A stretch of DNA of 64,000 nucleotides from Ga0077536 sp943370145 (GTDB taxonomy: Bacteria; Pseudomonadota; Gammaproteobacteria; Ga0077536). The stretch covers positions 1-64,000 of the forward strand of contig CALRPY020000005.1 in assembly GCA_943370145.1 (NCBI GenBank), read 5' to 3'. The notes below the pieces were generated by a model. That model did not search any database. It saw only the letters and a list, made by a program, of their open reading frames with translations, and was not told the origin of the DNA. A program made the translations under genes and the position numbers. Below, piece by piece: positions 8,603 through 17,638 of this stretch; positions within the stretch are counted from its first letter, which is position 1, and each line of letters starts with the position of its first letter.

Positions 8603-9997
8603 TCAATCGAAGTTGTACTTGAAGGACATCTGGAAGCGCTTGTCCTCTGCATCACTGTCGTCCTTCAGCGTGAGCCGCCCGTAGACGAATTCGCCGCCCA
8701 CCATGATGCCAGGCACCGGGTAGTACAGCAGGTTCGCGTTGCCGTAGTGCGCACTGTCGTAGGCCGCGCCGGACTGGCCGCCGGAGGTTTCCTGGTTGGC
8801 ATAGCTCCATCCCAGCGATGAACTCCACTTGTCGGTCCAGTAGTGGTCGTAGTAGGCGAGCACGCCGAGCAGCGGCAACGCGGTGGCGCCGAGGATGTCG
8901 TCGTCCGGCGCGAGGTCGTTGCCGCCGTCGTTGATGTAGCTCGCGATGCCTTCGCCGTAGGCGGCCTGCAGGTGCAGCTTGTCGCGTCCGAGGAAGACGA
9001 GGCTCGTGCTGCCATTGATGCCCCAGCCGAATTCCTCGCCCGAAGGACCGTTCGTGACGTTCTCGGTCTCGAAGCCGACCTGGCGCACGATGCCCGCGAG
9101 CTGGGCGTGGCCCCAGTCGCCGGTCATGCGCCACTGCGCGGTGAAGTCCGGCAGGTTGTTCTCGCTCTGGATGTTGAGCGGGTTGTCGAGCGGGTCGATG
9201 TCCTGCACCTTGCCGGTGTCCAGCGCAGAACCCGGCGCTTCGAGGGCCACCGAGACCTGATGCGTCGCCGTCCCGTACGGCGTCCAGCGCACCTGCGGGT
9301 TGCGCAGGAACATCATGCCGGTCGGCCCCCAGTAATCGATGGTGTTGGGAAAGACGTCCGGGTCCATGAACAGCGACCAGGTCTGGCCCGCGCCGAACTG
9401 CCCGATTTCGCCCCACGCGTGCCGCAGGCGCGGGGTCGTCTGCCCGGCATCATCACCGACGCCGAAGAGTTCGAATTCCAGCTTCGTGTTCAGCTCGCCG
9501 ATCGGCGTCGGGCTCTTCGCCTTGAAGCCGATCCGGCTCTGGCGCACGCCGAAGACGGTTTCGCCGTCCTTGCCGCAGCCCGGATCGCCAGGGCAGTTGA
9601 CCGGGATCTTCGACACGCGAAGCGTGTCCTTCCAGTCCGGATGGGACTGGTCGACGTCATAGATCATATCGAGCTGGGTGAAGCCGTAGATGTCTATGCT
9701 CCACTCCTTGGCGGGTTCCGCGGGCTCGGTGATCGGCGCCACCATCGGCACCGCCGCCTTCGCTTCGACGGCCACCGCCTTCGCCTCCGCGGCGACGGCC
9801 TTCGCTTCGGCCTGGCCGGACTCGAGCTGCAGGATGCGCTGCTCGAGCCGCTGCATCATGGCGCGCGAGGCCTCCAGTTCACGCTTCAGGTCGGCCACCT
9901 CGTCGGCGCCGGCCACCGCCGGCAGCAGCAGGGTGGTTGCAGCCGCGACCGCCACTGAACGCAGCGTGCCACGTCCACGCTTCGATGAATTTCTCAC
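8603..9997 (-). CDS. DcaP-type outer-membrane porin
   Basis: This 464-residue protein has a signal peptide (basic start, then a hydrophobic stretch ending in ...AVAGA near residue 31) followed by a coiled coil, DLKRELEASRAMMQRLEQRI, and an Ala/Glu/Lys-rich linker. From about residue 100 it is a beta-barrel with alternating amphipathic strands: IYGFTQLDMIYD, RQSRIGFKAKS, GQTWSLFMD, and a C-terminal YNFD strand. The coiled coil before the barrel is typical of DcaP-like trimeric porins, which take up small carboxylated or aromatic compounds. A strong terminator follows the gene. The substrate is unknown; nearby amide catabolism genes suggest acidic peptides or carboxylates as one option. Confidence 0.85.
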   Translation of the reverse strand: MRNSSKRGRGTLRSVAVAAATTLLLPAVAGADEVADLKRELEASRAMMQRLEQRILQLESGQAEAKAVAAEAKAVAVEAKAAVPMVAPITEPAEPAKEWSIDIYGFTQLDMIYDVDQSHPDWKDTLRVSKIPVNCPGDPGCGKDGETVFGVRQSRIGFKAKSPTPIGELNTKLEFELFGVGDDAGQTTPRLRHAWGEIGQFGAGQTWSLFMDPDVFPNTIDYWGPTGMMFLRNPQVRWTPYGTATHQVSVALEAPGSALDTGKVQDIDPLDNPLNIQSENNLPDFTAQWRMTGDWGHAQLAGIVRQVGFETENVTNGPSGEEFGWGINGSTSLVFLGRDKLHLQAAYGEGIASYINDGGNDLAPDDDILGATALPLLGVLAYYDHYWTDKWSSSLGWSYANQETSGGQSGAAYDSAHYGNANLLYYPVPGIMVGGEFVYGRLTLKDDSDAEDKRFQMSFKYNFD

Positions 9998-10105
9998 TTC
10001 GGATCTCCGTCCACAGTACGTCGTCTCGTTATGCCTGGCTGGCCCGGTGCGGTGCCGCGCGGGTCATCGCCCTGCTGCGGCCCGTGCGGGGCAACACGCG
10101 CACCT

Positions 10106-11131
10106 TCATTTACCCATCGGCGCCACGGCGTAGGGGTTGCCGCCGAGCGCATTGGAGATGTCCGCAATCGCGCGCTGCGCGCGCACGCTGTTGCCCGCCG
10201 CATCCAGCGGCGGCGAGATCACGGCGATGCCGAACTTGCCCGGCGACACGGCGATGATGCCGCCGCCGACGCCGCTCTTCGCCGGCAGGCCAGTGCGGTA
10301 GAACCATTTGCCGGAATCGTCGTAGAGGCCGGCGGTCGCCATCACGGCGAGCACGTTCGGGACATGTTCGTGCTTGATGACCTGCTTGCCGGTGACCGGG
10401 TTGGCCCCGCCGTTGGCGAGCGTGGCCGCCATCGTCGCGAGGTCCTTGGCGTTCACGCTGACCGAGCACTGCTCGGTGTAGAGGTCGGTGGCCTGATCCG
10501 GGTTTTCCTTGATGCGGCCATAGGCGAACATCAGGCGGCCGATGGCCTGGTTGCGCTGGTTGGTCGCGGCCTCGGATTCGTAGACTTCCTGGTTGACCGC
10601 GAGCTTGCGGCCGGCGAAATCGCTGTAGTAGCCGAGGATGCTGTTCCAGATCGCGTCGCGGGTGTCGCCCTTGACCATGCTGGTCGCGGTGATCGCACCC
10701 GGATTCACCATCGCATTCATTTCCGCGCCCCGATGCTGCTCGACGGCGACGATGGAGTTGAAGACCTGGCCGGTCGCATCCACGCCCATGTTATCGACGA
10801 TGGCCTGCGGACCCTGCTGCTCGATGACCTTGGCCATCGTGAAGACCTTTGAAATCGACTGGATGGAGACTTCGGACTTCACGTCGCCCGCGGTGTAGAC
10901 CTTGCCGTCCGCGGTGACGAGGGCGATGCCGAAGGTCTTCGGATCGACCTTGGCCAGCGCCGGAATGTAGTCCGCGTTCTTGCCTTCCGCCAGGTCCCTG
11001 TATTTTTCGTAGGCCGCTTTCAGCGCCGCTTCCACCGCAGGTCCCTGCAGCGGTTCGGCCGCCTGCAGCGCCGAGGCCATGGCCAGCGCGAGGACGGCGA
11101 CGGCCGCACACGCAAAAGGGAAATGCTTCAT
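10106..11131 (-). CDS. glsA: Glutaminase (serine-dependent), exported
   Basis: This 341-residue glutaminase of the GlsA/YbaS family hydrolyses glutamine to glutamate and ammonia. The catalytic SxxK motif is visible as SISK at residues 92-95, and GMNAMVNPGAI-type (here EMNAMVNPGAI), GYYSDFAGRKLAVN, AKDLATMAATLANGG and GLPAKSGVGGGI motifs are present. Unlike the cytoplasmic enzymes it begins with a signal-like segment (MKHFPFACAAVAVLALAMASALQAAE), so export to the periplasm is likely. The start at 11131 is chosen because the signal peptide begins there and GGAGAAAAAG precedes it; the open frame runs further upstream. It is a single gene between divergent or unrelated neighbours. Confidence 0.93.
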   Translation of the reverse strand: MKHFPFACAAVAVLALAMASALQAAEPLQGPAVEAALKAAYEKYRDLAEGKNADYIPALAKVDPKTFGIALVTADGKVYTAGDVKSEVSIQSISKVFTMAKVIEQQGPQAIVDNMGVDATGQVFNSIVAVEQHRGAEMNAMVNPGAITATSMVKGDTRDAIWNSILGYYSDFAGRKLAVNQEVYESEAATNQRNQAIGRLMFAYGRIKENPDQATDLYTEQCSVSVNAKDLATMAATLANGGANPVTGKQVIKHEHVPNVLAVMATAGLYDDSGKWFYRTGLPAKSGVGGGIIAVSPGKFGIAVISPPLDAAGNSVRAQRAIADISNALGGNPYAVAPMGK

Positions 11132-11642
11132 TTCTTTTTCTCCTGGTTCCGTTGAATCGGGTCTCGTGCACCGGCCACCGGCATGGACGCCTCCGCTTCG
11201 AATCCCGCATCGGGCAGGGTCACGATGAGATGCGCTGGGGCGATAGCCGAGCCTTGCCGCCCCCGTTGCCGACTCTGCCACGTCTGGACGGAAAGGCGTA
11301 GACCAGCATCGGGCCACGCCACATCCGTCCGGAAACCACCGCCATACCCTCGCGCACCGGCGACCGCCTGCGCGTGCAATGCTGCATCCATCGCTGGCCC
11401 ATCGGAATGCCGGTCTGCGTGGACCCAGTGCGCAGACCAGGCTGGCGCGATTAAATTAAAATCAAAACCAAAGTTCCACCGCAGCTACTATTGGAGCTTG
11501 GTCGCATGGCGCACTCGCGCGGCGGATCCCCAGGCTGCAGGCGGCCAAGGGGCGGGCACGGCGTGCATCCCTGCTGGTGCGCCAGGACGCTGCCCGCGCG
11601 CGCCGGATTCGAGATTCCGATTCCCCGATGGAGACCCTTCCC
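11132..11642. other. Divergent intergenic region glsA / DUF481 gene
   Basis: These 511 bp separate two divergent genes and should carry both promoters. The only AT-rich stretch is around 11450-11472 (TTAAATTAAAATC), a plausible promoter core. An 87-codon minus-strand ORF at 11128-11391 overlaps the glsA start and has no family features, so I do not call it. Confidence 0.5.
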
Positions 11643-12635
11643 ATGTCCACGATCCGGCTTGCCGCGCTTGCGGCGCTCGTCGCCAGCACGGCGCACGCGG
11701 GCGAATTGCGACTCGCCAACGGCGCGGTGCTGCCGGGTGAGATGGTGCGCATGGAAACCGCGCACGTGGTCTGGAAGGCGGAGATGGTCGGCGAGGTCCG
11801 GGTGCTGAAAACGAACGTGGTGTCCATGACGTCGTCCGTGCGCCGCGACCTGAAGCTCGCGGGCACGAAAGAGGCGTTGGAGGACTGCGCCCTGAACGGG
11901 GACGCGCGGGGGATGCGCGTCCAGTGCGGCGATGCGGAGGCGCTCGAGGTCGCCATCACCGACGTGGAGGAATGGAGTCCCGGCAGACCCTTTACCGGCC
12001 GGGTCGCGCTGGCGGCCGATATCCAGCACGGCAATACCGAGACGAGCGAATACGAACTCGATCTGCGCACCAGCGTGAAGCGCGGCCGCCTGCGCCACAA
12101 TCTCGAGGCCGACATCGATTACGAAACGAATCGCGGCGTGGAGACCCAGAACGAGACCGAAGGCAACTACCAGCTCGACTATCTGCTTCGGGACGGCTGG
12201 TTCATCTACAGCAGGGCCAACTACTATCGCAACGATTTCTCCTCCCTGAGCCAGGTCTTCGCGCTAGGGGGTGGCGTGGGCCGTGACATGCTGTGGAACA
12301 GCGGCGCCTACGCGAGCGTGCAGGCCGGGGTCAGCGAGGCGCGGTTCGTGGTGCAAGACGCGGAGGAAACCTGGACGGAAGTCGGCATCGTGCGCTGGCG
12401 CACCGGCTGGCGCATGCCCTGGTGGGAGGTCCGCCTGTTCCACGAAGGCGAATTCAACTGGATGCTCGACCGCAGCTACCTGAACCGCTTCGAGTCAAGC
12501 ACCGGCGTGAACGTACCGCTGCTCGCCGGCCTGATCGGCGAACTGCGCTACGACTGGGACCACATCGGCACGCGCAAGGACGGCGGTGAACGCACCGACA
12601 GCGAGTGGGTGCTGGCGCTCGGGTATCAGTGGTAG
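11643..12635 (+). CDS. DUF481 (YdiY-like) outer-membrane protein
   Basis: This 330-residue protein begins with a signal peptide (MSTIRLAALAALVASTAHA). Residues 20-110 form a small beta domain (LRLANGAVLPGEMVRM, TNVVSMTS). Residues 115-330 look like a beta-barrel of the DUF481 family: GRVALAADIQHGNTETSEYELDL is the family's signature-like GxxxGNT stretch, and the protein ends in an aromatic (YQW), as outer-membrane barrels do. ATG 11643 is preferred over 11628 because GGAG at 11630-11633 is spaced 9 bases away. The function of DUF481 proteins is poorly known; some are salt-induced. Confidence 0.85.
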   Translation: MSTIRLAALAALVASTAHAGELRLANGAVLPGEMVRMETAHVVWKAEMVGEVRVLKTNVVSMTSSVRRDLKLAGTKEALEDCALNGDARGMRVQCGDAEALEVAITDVEEWSPGRPFTGRVALAADIQHGNTETSEYELDLRTSVKRGRLRHNLEADIDYETNRGVETQNETEGNYQLDYLLRDGWFIYSRANYYRNDFSSLSQVFALGGGVGRDMLWNSGAYASVQAGVSEARFVVQDAEETWTEVGIVRWRTGWRMPWWEVRLFHEGEFNWMLDRSYLNRFESSTGVNVPLLAGLIGELRYDWDHIGTRKDGGERTDSEWVLALGYQW

Positions 12636-12650
12636 CGCAACCGACCCGCG

Positions 12651-13274
12651 TCACGCATGCATCAGGGTCCAGCGGCGACGATCCGAATACGCCGCCGCCA
12701 GGAACATGCAACAAGCGTAGAGCTCGAGCATTTCCTCCAGCCACAGCGACGCGTTGACATCGAGCGCAAACACCTTCTTGTCCAGCGGCCACGACGCCAC
12801 GTACAGCAGGATGCCCAGCAGCGACAGGTGGACCAGCGCTGCGCCCCGCGCGTGGAGAATGAACACGCCCACCGCCCACAGGTGCGCGACGTGGCGCAGC
12901 AGGTAAAGGCCCAGTCCGCCGAGCGCGAGCGCGCGCAGGACGGTTTCGAGCGGCTCGAAGTAGCGGGGATCGCCCAGGTCGTCGATATCCAGCTCGCGCA
13001 GGGCGCAGCCCAGGCACAGGAATGCCAGCAGCACGCTCAACATGCGTGCGGGTGTTTCGGGGTGCGAGGGCAGGCAGGTCGCGCGATGCACGTTCAACAG
13101 CGCCCCCAGCAGCAGGCACGCCACCTGCGCGTTCTCCAGCAGATGGTTTTCATCCGCGAGCGTCGGGTCCATGCGCCAGGCCAGGTAGAGCAGCGCGGCC
13201 GACGCCACGGCGGCGAGCAGCATCAGGGGGCCGGTCCCCAGCCCGGTGAGTTTGATTGCGACGACGTTTTTCAT
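12651..13274 (-). CDS. Unknown multi-pass membrane protein
   Basis: This 207-residue protein has about six hydrophobic segments (GPLMLLAAVASAALLYLAW, AQVACLLLGALL, LSVLLAFLCLGCALREL, LALGGLGLYLLRH, LVHLSLLGILLYVASW, LYACCMFLAAAY). Conserved-looking polar positions are DENHLLENAQ after the first helix, ELDIDDLGDPRYFEP in a loop and LEEMLELYA. I do not recognise the family. The start at 13274 gives a short MKNVVAIK leader; 23 further codons are open upstream but are unlike protein sequence. It converges with the DUF481 gene, 15 bp away. Confidence 0.7.
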   Translation of the reverse strand: MKNVVAIKLTGLGTGPLMLLAAVASAALLYLAWRMDPTLADENHLLENAQVACLLLGALLNVHRATCLPSHPETPARMLSVLLAFLCLGCALRELDIDDLGDPRYFEPLETVLRALALGGLGLYLLRHVAHLWAVGVFILHARGAALVHLSLLGILLYVASWPLDKKVFALDVNASLWLEEMLELYACCMFLAAAYSDRRRWTLMHA

Positions 13275-13471
13275 CGGCTTCCATGCCGTGCGGGGAACGG
13301 CGACAGTGCGGTGGATGCTGAGACCGGCCAGGTGCGCGCGCAATGCGACCTTCGGCCAAGGCCAGGCGCAGGGGGCGGCGGCGTTTCATCGTGCGGGGAC
13401 GGGGAATGCGCGCGGCGGCTATCGCGTGGGCAGCGGAGGCTCAGGATACGGGATTATGGCCGTTTGGATAG

Positions 13472-13495
13472 TCCGGGCCTGCCGCGCGGCCCGGA
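13472..13495 (-). terminator. Candidate hairpin terminator downstream of the TPR gene
   Basis: A perfect 8-bp stem (TCCGGGCC/GGCCCGGA) with an 8-base loop lies about 45 bp beyond the stop of the TPR gene on the minus strand. There is no T-run, so intrinsic termination is uncertain. Confidence 0.4.
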
Positions 13496-13538
13496 TCTGG
13501 CGGTCGTGGAATCCGCGCCGTGCGCGGAGGGGTCCGGA

Positions 13539-16349
13539 TCAGCCTTCGGTCGCCAGCGTCCGCAGCATCCGCTCGGCGGCGTCACGGTCGTGGAAATCCG
13601 CATGAACCTCCAGCGCATGGGCGAGGATCTCGCGCGCCCTGGGCTTCTCGCCCGCCGCCACCAGCGCGTGCGCATAGTGGTGGGCAATCACTGGATTGTC
13701 GGTCTGCATCCGATGCGCCTGTTCGAGCAGACGCAGTCCTCGCTGCAGCGAGCCCTGGCGAACGAGGATCCAGCCCAGCGTGTCCGCCGCCTCGATGCTG
13801 TCGGGTGACAGGCGATGCGCCTGCTCGGCATGCACCAGCGCGCGTTCGTCGCCGACCAGATCGTAGAGCCAGGCGAGATTGTTCAGGGCGATTGCGTCGT
13901 CGGGGGACTGGCGCAGCAGCGATTCGAAATGTTCCCGAGCTTCGGGCAGCCTGCCCGCCGCGAGCTCGAGGTTGCCGAGTTCGCGGCGCGCGGCCGGATC
14001 GGCGGGATTGTTCACGAGCCAGTCGGTCAGCAGGCCGCGCGCCGCGTCGAGCGCGCCGCTGCGCACCAGCGCCCCGGCAAGCATCAGCGTGGACTGGCCC
14101 GACGGTGCGCGCGCGTGCGCCGCGCGAAACGCCTCCATCGCGGCGGCATGCTCGCCACGCGCAGCGGCCAGCTGGCCCTGCGCGGCGTCGGCCAACGCAC
14201 TGTCCGGATGGGTACGGCGCATGCGCACGACCATGGACTGCGCGGCGGCGTGATCGCCCTGCGCCAGGCTGGTCAGGAATGACCCCCAAAGCGCGGAGAC
14301 CAGCGCCGGGTCCTTCTCGAGCATTGCGGCGTAGAGCCGCTGCGCGTCCGCGTGGCGCGCGAGGCTGCGCGCGGCTTCCGCCAGCAGCATCGTCGCCGGC
14401 AGCAAATCCGGCATGTCCGCGTGCAGAGCCGCCAGCGTCGCATGTGCTTCCTGCGTGCGTCCCGCGGCAAGCTGCACGTAAGCCCACAGCAGGCGACTGC
14501 GCATCGCGTCCGGCTGCAACTCGCGGGCCTCCTCGGCGCGACGCAATGCGACGTCGCGCGCTCCCCGCTTGAGCGCTTGCAGGGCGAGCATCCAGCGCGG
14601 CTGCGCAGCCGTCGGCTGCGCACTGGCAGCGGCTTCGAGCAGCGGCACCACCTCGTCGGGACGCCCTTCACGGTCCGCAATCAGCGCGAGCGCCACCGAC
14701 GCCGGCGTGTAGGTCGCGTCGGCCTTCAATGCCGCCTCGAAGTCCGCGCGGGCCGCGGCGCCGTCCCCGCGCTGGAGGGCGAGCGTGGCGCGGTTCGCAA
14801 AAGCGGGCGCGAACGCCGGATCAATCGCCAGCGCGGCCCCGAAGGCCTTGCCAGCGGCCTTCAGGTCACCGGCCCGCGCCAGCGCCAGGCCCAGCAGGTT
14901 GTGCGCAGCTGCGTCGTGTGGCCGCAGTTCGGTCAGCGCCCGGGCCGACTCGACCGCAGCCGCGGCATCGCCGAGCGACATATGCGCCTGGATCAGCAGC
15001 TGGCGCGGCGCGTCCTGCTCCGGCGCCGCGGCCGCGAGACGCTCGAGCTGCGCTATGCCGGCTTCCGGCTTGCCGGCGGCGAATTCGCCGAGTGCCTGCT
15101 GCTGCTGCAGGACGGGTGAATCCGGCGCGAGCAACTGGGCGCGCCGCAGGTACTCGGCCCCCTGCGCGACATTGCCGGCAATGAAGTGTGCGTGGCTCAA
15201 CAGCGCGGGGATGCCGGGGTCCTGTGTGGACTGCCCGGCGAAGGGCGCGAGCGCCTCGATCGCCTCCGGCGCGCGCTGCTGCTTCAGCAGCACCGTCGCG
15301 AGCAGCTTGCGCGCACCCGGCTGCTGCGGATACGCACCGTCGAATTCGCGCAGGCGGGCTTCGGCGAGCCCGAGCTTGCCGAGGCGCAGCGCGGCTTCCG
15401 CGCTCAGCAGCAAGGCCTGCGGGTGTTTCGGCGCTGCGCCGAGCGCATCGGCAAGCGCGGTCTCCGCCTTCTCCCACTCGGCCTGGTCGTGCGCGAGCCA
15501 GCCTTGGAGGAAACGGGTCTGGGGGGCCTCCGGCGCGGTCCGCGCAAGCGCCTGGATAATCGCGCCCGCGGCGTCGGGCTTGCGCTGCGACAGCAGGGCC
15601 TCGGCCTGGCCGGCGAGGGCCTCGTTGCGTTTCGGCGCATGCGCGGCGGCACGCTCGAAGGTCGCGTCCGCCCGCGCGAAGTCGCCGCGCGCGAGCGCGA
15701 GGCGCCCGTCCAGCAACAGCGCGTCCGGGTCATCGGGGGCGAGGGTCAGGGCCTGCCGGGTCGCGGCGGCCGCCCCGTCGGGGTCGTTACGCGCAAGCGC
15801 GAGCCGCGCCGTGGCGAGGTGCAGGCTCACGGCCTGCGGGTCGCGCACGGTGGCGCGGTCCAGCAGGGCTGCAGCGGCGGTGTGCTCGCCAAGACCCAGG
15901 CGCGCTTGCGCCTCCAGTGCTTCGACATCGGTCGTGCGCGGCCCGGGGAGCGCGGCGATCTCGGCGAGCGCGCGCTTGTACTGGTGGCTGGCGATGCGCG
16001 CGCGGATGAGGTCCAGGGAGAGTCCCGGCTGGCGGACAGCCAGCGGCGTCACCCGTTCGAGCTCTTTCAGGGCGGACTTGGGCTGACCCAGCATCAGGTA
16101 GACCTGGCCCAGTTGCCAGCGCGCCTCGTCGCTGTCCGGGTCCAGTTGCAGGACGTTCTTGTATTCGATGACCGCCGCGTCGAGCTGCCCGTCATCGCGC
16201 GCCTGCGAGGCCGCTGCGAGCAGCGCGTCCGCGTCGGGGGCCAGGGCTTTGCGCAGCCCGAAGGCGCCGGCGGCGCCGAGCACGCTGAACAGAACGAACA
16301 CCGCCAGCCGCTTGGCCAGCCTGCGGCGGGCGCGACGCGATCTTTTCAT
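13539..16349 (-). CDS. Large TPR-repeat protein, PrsT-like (PEP-CTERM/exosortase-associated type)
   Basis: This is a protein of about 936 residues. A basic start (KRSRRARRRLAKR) is followed by one transmembrane helix (LAVFVLFSVLGAAGAFGL), then continuous tetratricopeptide repeats to the C-terminus, e.g. AAVIEYKNVLQLDPDSDEARWQLG and AFGAALAIDPAFAPAFANRATLA. Size, single N-terminal anchor and repeat style match PrsT proteins that accompany exosortase and exopolysaccharide loci; no exosortase or EPS gene is in this window, so the link is by similarity only. The ATG at 16349 has GGAG six bases upstream; a TTG two codons earlier is possible. A truncated paralogue lies immediately upstream at 16500-17039. 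Confidence 0.82.
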   Translation of the reverse strand: MKRSRRARRRLAKRLAVFVLFSVLGAAGAFGLRKALAPDADALLAAASQARDDGQLDAAVIEYKNVLQLDPDSDEARWQLGQVYLMLGQPKSALKELERVTPLAVRQPGLSLDLIRARIASHQYKRALAEIAALPGPRTTDVEALEAQARLGLGEHTAAAALLDRATVRDPQAVSLHLATARLALARNDPDGAAAATRQALTLAPDDPDALLLDGRLALARGDFARADATFERAAAHAPKRNEALAGQAEALLSQRKPDAAGAIIQALARTAPEAPQTRFLQGWLAHDQAEWEKAETALADALGAAPKHPQALLLSAEAALRLGKLGLAEARLREFDGAYPQQPGARKLLATVLLKQQRAPEAIEALAPFAGQSTQDPGIPALLSHAHFIAGNVAQGAEYLRRAQLLAPDSPVLQQQQALGEFAAGKPEAGIAQLERLAAAAPEQDAPRQLLIQAHMSLGDAAAAVESARALTELRPHDAAAHNLLGLALARAGDLKAAGKAFGAALAIDPAFAPAFANRATLALQRGDGAAARADFEAALKADATYTPASVALALIADREGRPDEVVPLLEAAASAQPTAAQPRWMLALQALKRGARDVALRRAEEARELQPDAMRSRLLWAYVQLAAGRTQEAHATLAALHADMPDLLPATMLLAEAARSLARHADAQRLYAAMLEKDPALVSALWGSFLTSLAQGDHAAAQSMVVRMRRTHPDSALADAAQGQLAAARGEHAAAMEAFRAAHARAPSGQSTLMLAGALVRSGALDAARGLLTDWLVNNPADPAARRELGNLELAAGRLPEAREHFESLLRQSPDDAIALNNLAWLYDLVGDERALVHAEQAHRLSPDSIEAADTLGWILVRQGSLQRGLRLLEQAHRMQTDNPVIAHHYAHALVAAGEKPRAREILAHALEVHADFHDRDAAERMLRTLATEG

Positions 16350-16499
16350 GGGCAACTCCGTGTGCGGCTGGAAGTTGCCTCTGTAGCGGCCGACGCCCGC
16401 GCCCCACGGACCCTGCGCGCCGTGAAAAACTCCCGCACTAAAGCCGGAATTCGCCTTGAAACGCAGTTTGGTCTCGACGTCCGACCTGTGCGGACGAGG

Positions 16500-17039
16500 T
16501 CAGGGTCTTTGCGGCGCAACCCTGGCGAGTGCCGCAGCCTCGCCTTTCTTCGCCCCGAGCGCGGTGCGCGCCTCGTCCGCGAGCTTGTCGAGTTCGGGGC
16601 TGCGCGGCCGAGGCAGCGCTTCGATCTCGGCGAGCGCGCGCTGGTGCTGGCCGAGCTTGATGCGGGCCCGGGCCAGATCGACGGTGATGTCCGGCTCCAT
16701 GCCGGCGAGCGGCATCGCGTGTTCCAGCTCCGCCAGCGCCGGCGCGGTACGGCCCTGCGCGTAATAGGTCTGCCCCAGGCGCCAGTGCGCGAGGTAGTGC
16801 GTGGGCTCGAGTTGCAGGGTGTTCCTGTACTGGGTGACCGCGTCATCGAGCTTGCCCGCCGCGCGCGCCGCCTCGGCAGCCGTGAAGTGATCGTCGGCCT
16901 GCGGTGCGAAGTTCATGCGCCACACCGCGGCACCCGTGACCACGATGAGACCGGCAAGCACCAGGCCGCCGATCAGCAGCAGCGTTCGGCGCCAATTACG
17001 GCGTGCTCTCCGCCGCGAGCGGCGTCGCGAGGTGGACAT
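16500..17039 (-). CDS. Short TPR protein, truncated paralogue of the downstream PrsT-like gene
   Basis: This 179-residue protein has the same plan as the first 190 residues of its neighbour: arginine-rich start (RRRSRRRARRNWRR), one transmembrane helix (TLLLIGGLVLAGLIVVTGAAVW), then two to three TPRs. The match is close in the segment LARARIKLGQHQRALAEIEALP against LIRARIASHQYKRALAEIAALP in the large protein. It then stops at ALARVAPQRP. It looks like a tandem duplication whose copy lost its C-terminal 750 residues, or a separate short membrane-anchored TPR adaptor. It is read in the same direction as the large gene, 150 bp upstream. Confidence 0.75.
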   Translation of the reverse strand: MSTSRRRSRRRARRNWRRTLLLIGGLVLAGLIVVTGAAVWRMNFAPQADDHFTAAEAARAAGKLDDAVTQYRNTLQLEPTHYLAHWRLGQTYYAQGRTAPALAELEHAMPLAGMEPDITVDLARARIKLGQHQRALAEIEALPRPRSPELDKLADEARTALGAKKGEAAALARVAPQRP

Positions 17040-17187
17040 GACTTGGAGTGCCCGATGGAAACGTTGGATTCGCTATCGACCCAGAATCTATCCGACTTTA
17101 TAGAAAGTACAAAATGCGGCACCGCCGCATCTGCCCGGACCCTTCCCAGACATCACCTTCGGCCGGCCTCCGGACACCACAGGCCTG

Positions 17188-17203
17188 TGTGCGATACCGC
17201 ACC
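17188..17203 (+). promoter_or_regulatory. Candidate Crp-geometry site F (weaker match)
   Basis: The sequence TGTGC-GATACC-GCACC, on the plus strand 127 bp before the start at 17330. It matches the motif at 22752, 23679, 20402, 20815 and 33348 in spacing and in TGTGCGAT..CG.AC, but lacks the flanking TA and GAYG. Confidence 0.45.
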
Positions 17204-17329
17204 GCCTGGCGCGGGCGGCGCCCCTAGACTGGCCCTTCACATCGACGCCCCATGCATCGCATGGCGTTCGGTTTTCATCCCGGCAACGCCACGAGCCATC
17301 GAACATGGCCAGGAGCATGAGCGCACGAC

Positions 17330-17593
17330 ATGAAAGCAAACGCGGTATTCATCCATAAGCAGTATCCACGCGCCGCCTTGCAGGTCGCGCATGACCAGTT
17401 CTTCGCGATCGAGACGCGGCGCAGGCACGACCTCTCGCTCACCGATGACGTAAGCGGCGACCTGTTGCTGGAGCAGGTGAAATGGATGTTCAACGTGACG
17501 CGCAGCACCCTGATTGAAATCAGGGTGCTGGGGCGTTTCTCGAGTTTGCCCGCCGCGGTCGGCGCAACGAAGGCCATCGCCGTCAAGGGATGA
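17330..17593 (+). CDS. Hypothetical small protein (87 aa)
   Basis: This ORF of 87 codons starts at ATG 17330, 14 bases after AGGAG, so the start is not certain. Codon third positions are GC-rich as in neighbouring genes, which supports coding. The sequence (MKANAVFIHKQYPRAALQVA...) has no family signature I recognise and no signal peptide or membrane helix. A perfect 13-bp inverted repeat lies inside it (17503-17530). A weak copy of the local regulatory motif is 127 bp upstream, suggesting membership of the same regulon as the envelope genes. Confidence 0.5.
   Translation: MKANAVFIHKQYPRAALQVAHDQFFAIETRRRHDLSLTDDVSGDLLLEQVKWMFNVTRSTLIEIRVLGRFSSLPAAVGATKAIAVKG
17503..17530. repeat. Perfect inverted repeat inside the small ORF
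   Basis: Arms of 13 bp (CAGCACCCTGATT / AATCAGGGTGCTG) with a 2-base centre. It falls in the second half of the 87-codon ORF, so it either shapes the mRNA or shows that the ORF's 3' end is not constrained as coding. Confidence 0.75.
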
Positions 17594-17638
17594 ACGGCGC
17601 TGCCCGATGGCGGTCGCGCGGTCGCTCCGCGGCCGCTC

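Noticed and set aside
11128..11391. 87-codon minus-strand ORF upstream of glsA
   Set aside because: It overlaps the glsA start, has no ribosome-binding site of note and no recognisable domain.
15186..17333. Open frame of 715 codons on the plus strand over the TPR genes
   Set aside because: It shadows two clear TPR proteins on the minus strand, and its sequence has no domain features.
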